Shown here in pieces: positions 62,472 to 64,000 of a stretch of DNA of 64,000 nucleotides (position 1 is the stretch's first letter; every line of letters begins with the position of its first letter). The stretch comes from Planococcus circulans (GTDB lineage Bacteria > Bacillota > Bacilli > Bacillales_A > Planococcaceae). The stretch spans positions 1 through 64,000 of the forward strand of contig NZ_JAIQCL010000009.1 of assembly GCF_020023385.1 (NCBI RefSeq). Direction: 5' to 3'. The notes beneath the pieces were generated by a model. That model had not been told where the DNA came from, did no database searches, and worked only from the letters and a program-made list of their open reading frames with translations. Position numbers and translations under genes: made by a program.

Positions 62472-63908
62472 GTGACCGTAAAAGCGCATAAAGTAGTCGT
62501 CGTTGGCGGAGGAATTACAGGACTGTCAGCGGCATACTACTTACAAAAACAGGCAGTTGAGCAAGGTTTGGAGATCGACATCACATTGGTTGAAGTAGCC
62601 CATCGTCTCGGCGGGAAAATCCAGACTTTGCATAAAGATGGTTTTGTAATAGAGCGTGGTCCGGATTCGTTTGTCTCACGAAAAAACAGCATTCAGCAAT
62701 TAGCTGGAGAATTAGGGATTGAAGACCAATTAATCCAAAGCGCCCCGGGGAAAACCCATGTGGCAGTCGAGAATCAGCTCTATTCGATCCCGTTGGGTTC
62801 AGTCATGGGCGTACCGACGAATTTCGGTTCGTTCCTTACGTCCGGCATCAGCTCTTGGTTTGGCAAGGCTCGCGCTTTAGGGGACTTCGTCCTGCCGGCA
62901 TCGACAGTAGTTGAAGATCAGCCACTCGGTAAATTTTTAAGGCGCAGATTCGGCAATGAGTTGGTCGAAAACTTAATTGAACCATTATTTTCAGGCGTTT
63001 TTGCTGGGGATATTGACCGCTTGAGTTTAAAAGCGACGTTTCCTGAGTTGCTTAATGCCCAGCGCCAGCACCGCAGTTTAATACGGGGCTTAAAGAAAAA
63101 TCAAGTAGCGGATTCCCGCCCCTTCAATACCGTAAAAGAAGGCTTATTCCAAACGTTTACAGGTGGACTTGAAACACTGGTACATACGCTGGAAAAAGAA
63201 CTTGAAAACTGTACCATTCTAAAAGGCGTCAAAGTGGAAAGCCTGCAACAGCAGCAAAACCAGGTGAAGCTGAAGCTGAACAATGAAGCTTCCATCGTAG
63301 CGGATGGTGTCATTTTCGCCTTACCGCATGCCAAACTGTTGCCGATCTTTGAACCTTTGGGCTTATTGAAGGGCCTGAAAGGCATACCCTCCACTTCGAT
63401 TGCAACGGTATCCATCGCTTTTCCGGAAGGTGCCATAGCGTCCGAATCTGATTGCATGGGATTTGTAGTGGCACGAAACAGCGATTTCACCATTACGGCG
63501 TGTTCAGCAGCACACTTAAAATGGCCCAGCTTAACACCGACTGGGAAAACCATGTATCGCTCATTTATTGGGCAGGTCGGTGATGAAGCGGTTGTGGAAT
63601 TATCGGATAAGGAAATTATTAAAGCGGTTTTAGAAGACCTGAATAAATTGCTGGATATTCAGGGAGAACCTGAACTGACTGTCGTTTCCCGAATGAAAGA
63701 AGCGATGCCGCAATATTTAGTGGGCCATGAAGAGCGGATTGCTTCCGCCAAAAAAGAATTGCAGGATGCGCTTCCGATGGTGCAGATTGCAGGGGGTTCC
63801 TTTGAAGGATTCGGATTGCCAGCCTGCGTTGACCAAGGGAAAGCGGCTGCCAATCAATTGATCGAACGATTTACTGCTGAATCTATCAGCACGGAGGGAA
63901 ATGCATGA
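62472..63908 (+). CDS. hemY: Coproporphyrinogen III oxidase HemY (CgoX)
   Basis: This 478-residue FAD enzyme oxidises coproporphyrinogen III to coproporphyrin III. The dinucleotide site is VVVVGGGITGLSAAYYLQK; GGKIQTLHKDGFVIERGPDSF and the C-terminal FAD part IAGGSFEGFGLPACVDQGKAAANQLI are typical. GTG 62472 follows GAGGAT. Its stop overlaps the start region of a lipoprotein gene. Confidence 0.95.
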   Translation: MTVKAHKVVVVGGGITGLSAAYYLQKQAVEQGLEIDITLVEVAHRLGGKIQTLHKDGFVIERGPDSFVSRKNSIQQLAGELGIEDQLIQSAPGKTHVAVENQLYSIPLGSVMGVPTNFGSFLTSGISSWFGKARALGDFVLPASTVVEDQPLGKFLRRRFGNELVENLIEPLFSGVFAGDIDRLSLKATFPELLNAQRQHRSLIRGLKKNQVADSRPFNTVKEGLFQTFTGGLETLVHTLEKELENCTILKGVKVESLQQQQNQVKLKLNNEASIVADGVIFALPHAKLLPIFEPLGLLKGLKGIPSTSIATVSIAFPEGAIASESDCMGFVVARNSDFTITACSAAHLKWPSLTPTGKTMYRSFIGQVGDEAVVELSDKEIIKAVLEDLNKLLDIQGEPELTVVSRMKEAMPQYLVGHEERIASAKKELQDALPMVQIAGGSFEGFGLPACVDQGKAAANQLIERFTAESISTEGNA

Positions 63909-64000
63909 TGAAAAAATTTATGTGGCTTGGATTGCCATTTTTATTGCTGGCTGGCTGCGGAACGGATGCAGCTGGTACTGGTGAGCAGATAGAAGAAGTG
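63908..64000 (+). CDS. Lipoprotein, cut by window end
   Basis: The first 31 codons of a lipoprotein are visible: a KK start, a hydrophobic core and the lipobox LLAGC. GGAGGG lies 7 bases ahead of ATG 63908; ATG 63905 is an alternative. It overlaps the hemY stop and so belongs to the same transcript. B. subtilis has the regulator gene yhgD at this place, so the order differs here. The function cannot be told. Confidence 0.7.
   Translation, partial: MKKFMWLGLPFLLLAGCGTDAAGTGEQIEEV

Noticed and set aside
1..64000. CRISPR array, rRNA genes, prophage or intact transposase
   Set aside because: No regularly spaced repeats, rRNA sequence, phage gene cluster or transposase-like protein was found.

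Overview
The window looks like a stretch of chromosome from a moderate-GC Firmicute of the Planococcaceae (Planococcus/Planomicrobium type). The evidence is the Bacillus-like gene order and protein families, strong GGAGG-type ribosome binding sites, frequent TTG and GTG starts, U-tailed hairpin terminators and a CcpA-type cre site. From about 35.8 kb to the end the order follows the B. subtilis yhe-yha-hem region closely: yheI/yheH (bmrCD), yheE, yheB, yheA, a yhaR-like gene, yhaQP, yhaO-yhaN-yhaM, prsA, hpr/scoC, yhaH, trpP (yhaG), hit, ecsAB, yhaA, hmoB and hemEHY. The segment 12-20 kb resembles the yhcT/yhcX/pgcA/yhcYZ neighbourhood.

Layout. 0-0.7 kb: two tRNA-Leu(CAA) genes, the first cut by the window edge, with a decayed reading frame between them. 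0.8-20.7 kb: housekeeping and accessory genes: an exported protein, a P-type cation ATPase, two facing C45/choloylglycine-hydrolase-like paralogues, queG-trmL (both act on tRNA position 34), a purine permease, an aldo/keto reductase, a pseudouridine synthase, a thiol oxidase pair, a GNAT-nitrilase fusion, phosphoglucomutase, a GAF histidine kinase with its response regulator, and a second RsgA-type GTPase. 21-26.7 kb: an acyl-CoA operon (ligase, APH-type kinase, ComB-like phosphatase, enoyl-CoA hydratase/isomerase, P450) behind a cre site and a TetR-type palindrome. 26.8-35.4 kb: DUF2254 and MscS membrane proteins, a CDF exporter, chrA-kynU-kynB, a phosphatase-like protein without its catalytic cysteine, and UspA. 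35.4-64 kb: the conserved yhe-yha-hem block.

Regulation is the most interesting layer. Two genes or operons are preceded by a short translated leader, a competing RNA pairing and an intrinsic terminator: the rsgA paralogue (20.70-20.89 kb, apparently undescribed) and bmrCD (35.47-35.70 kb, the known BmrB type). trpP carries five spaced GAG/UAG triplets over its ribosome binding site, as expected for TRAP.

Non-coding repeats are also notable. Two related elements of about 450-460 bp (29.2-29.7 and 50.0-50.5 kb) each sit between convergent genes and are flanked by direct copies of the local host terminator hairpin, as if the whole terminator had been duplicated on insertion. Two smaller elements (44.7 and 51.5 kb) share another terminal inverted repeat, yet carry GC-rich modules related to those of the first family; one of them lies in the 5' leader of prsA.

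No CRISPR array, rRNA, prophage or intact transposase gene was seen. All family assignments come from reading motifs by eye; no database search was run.
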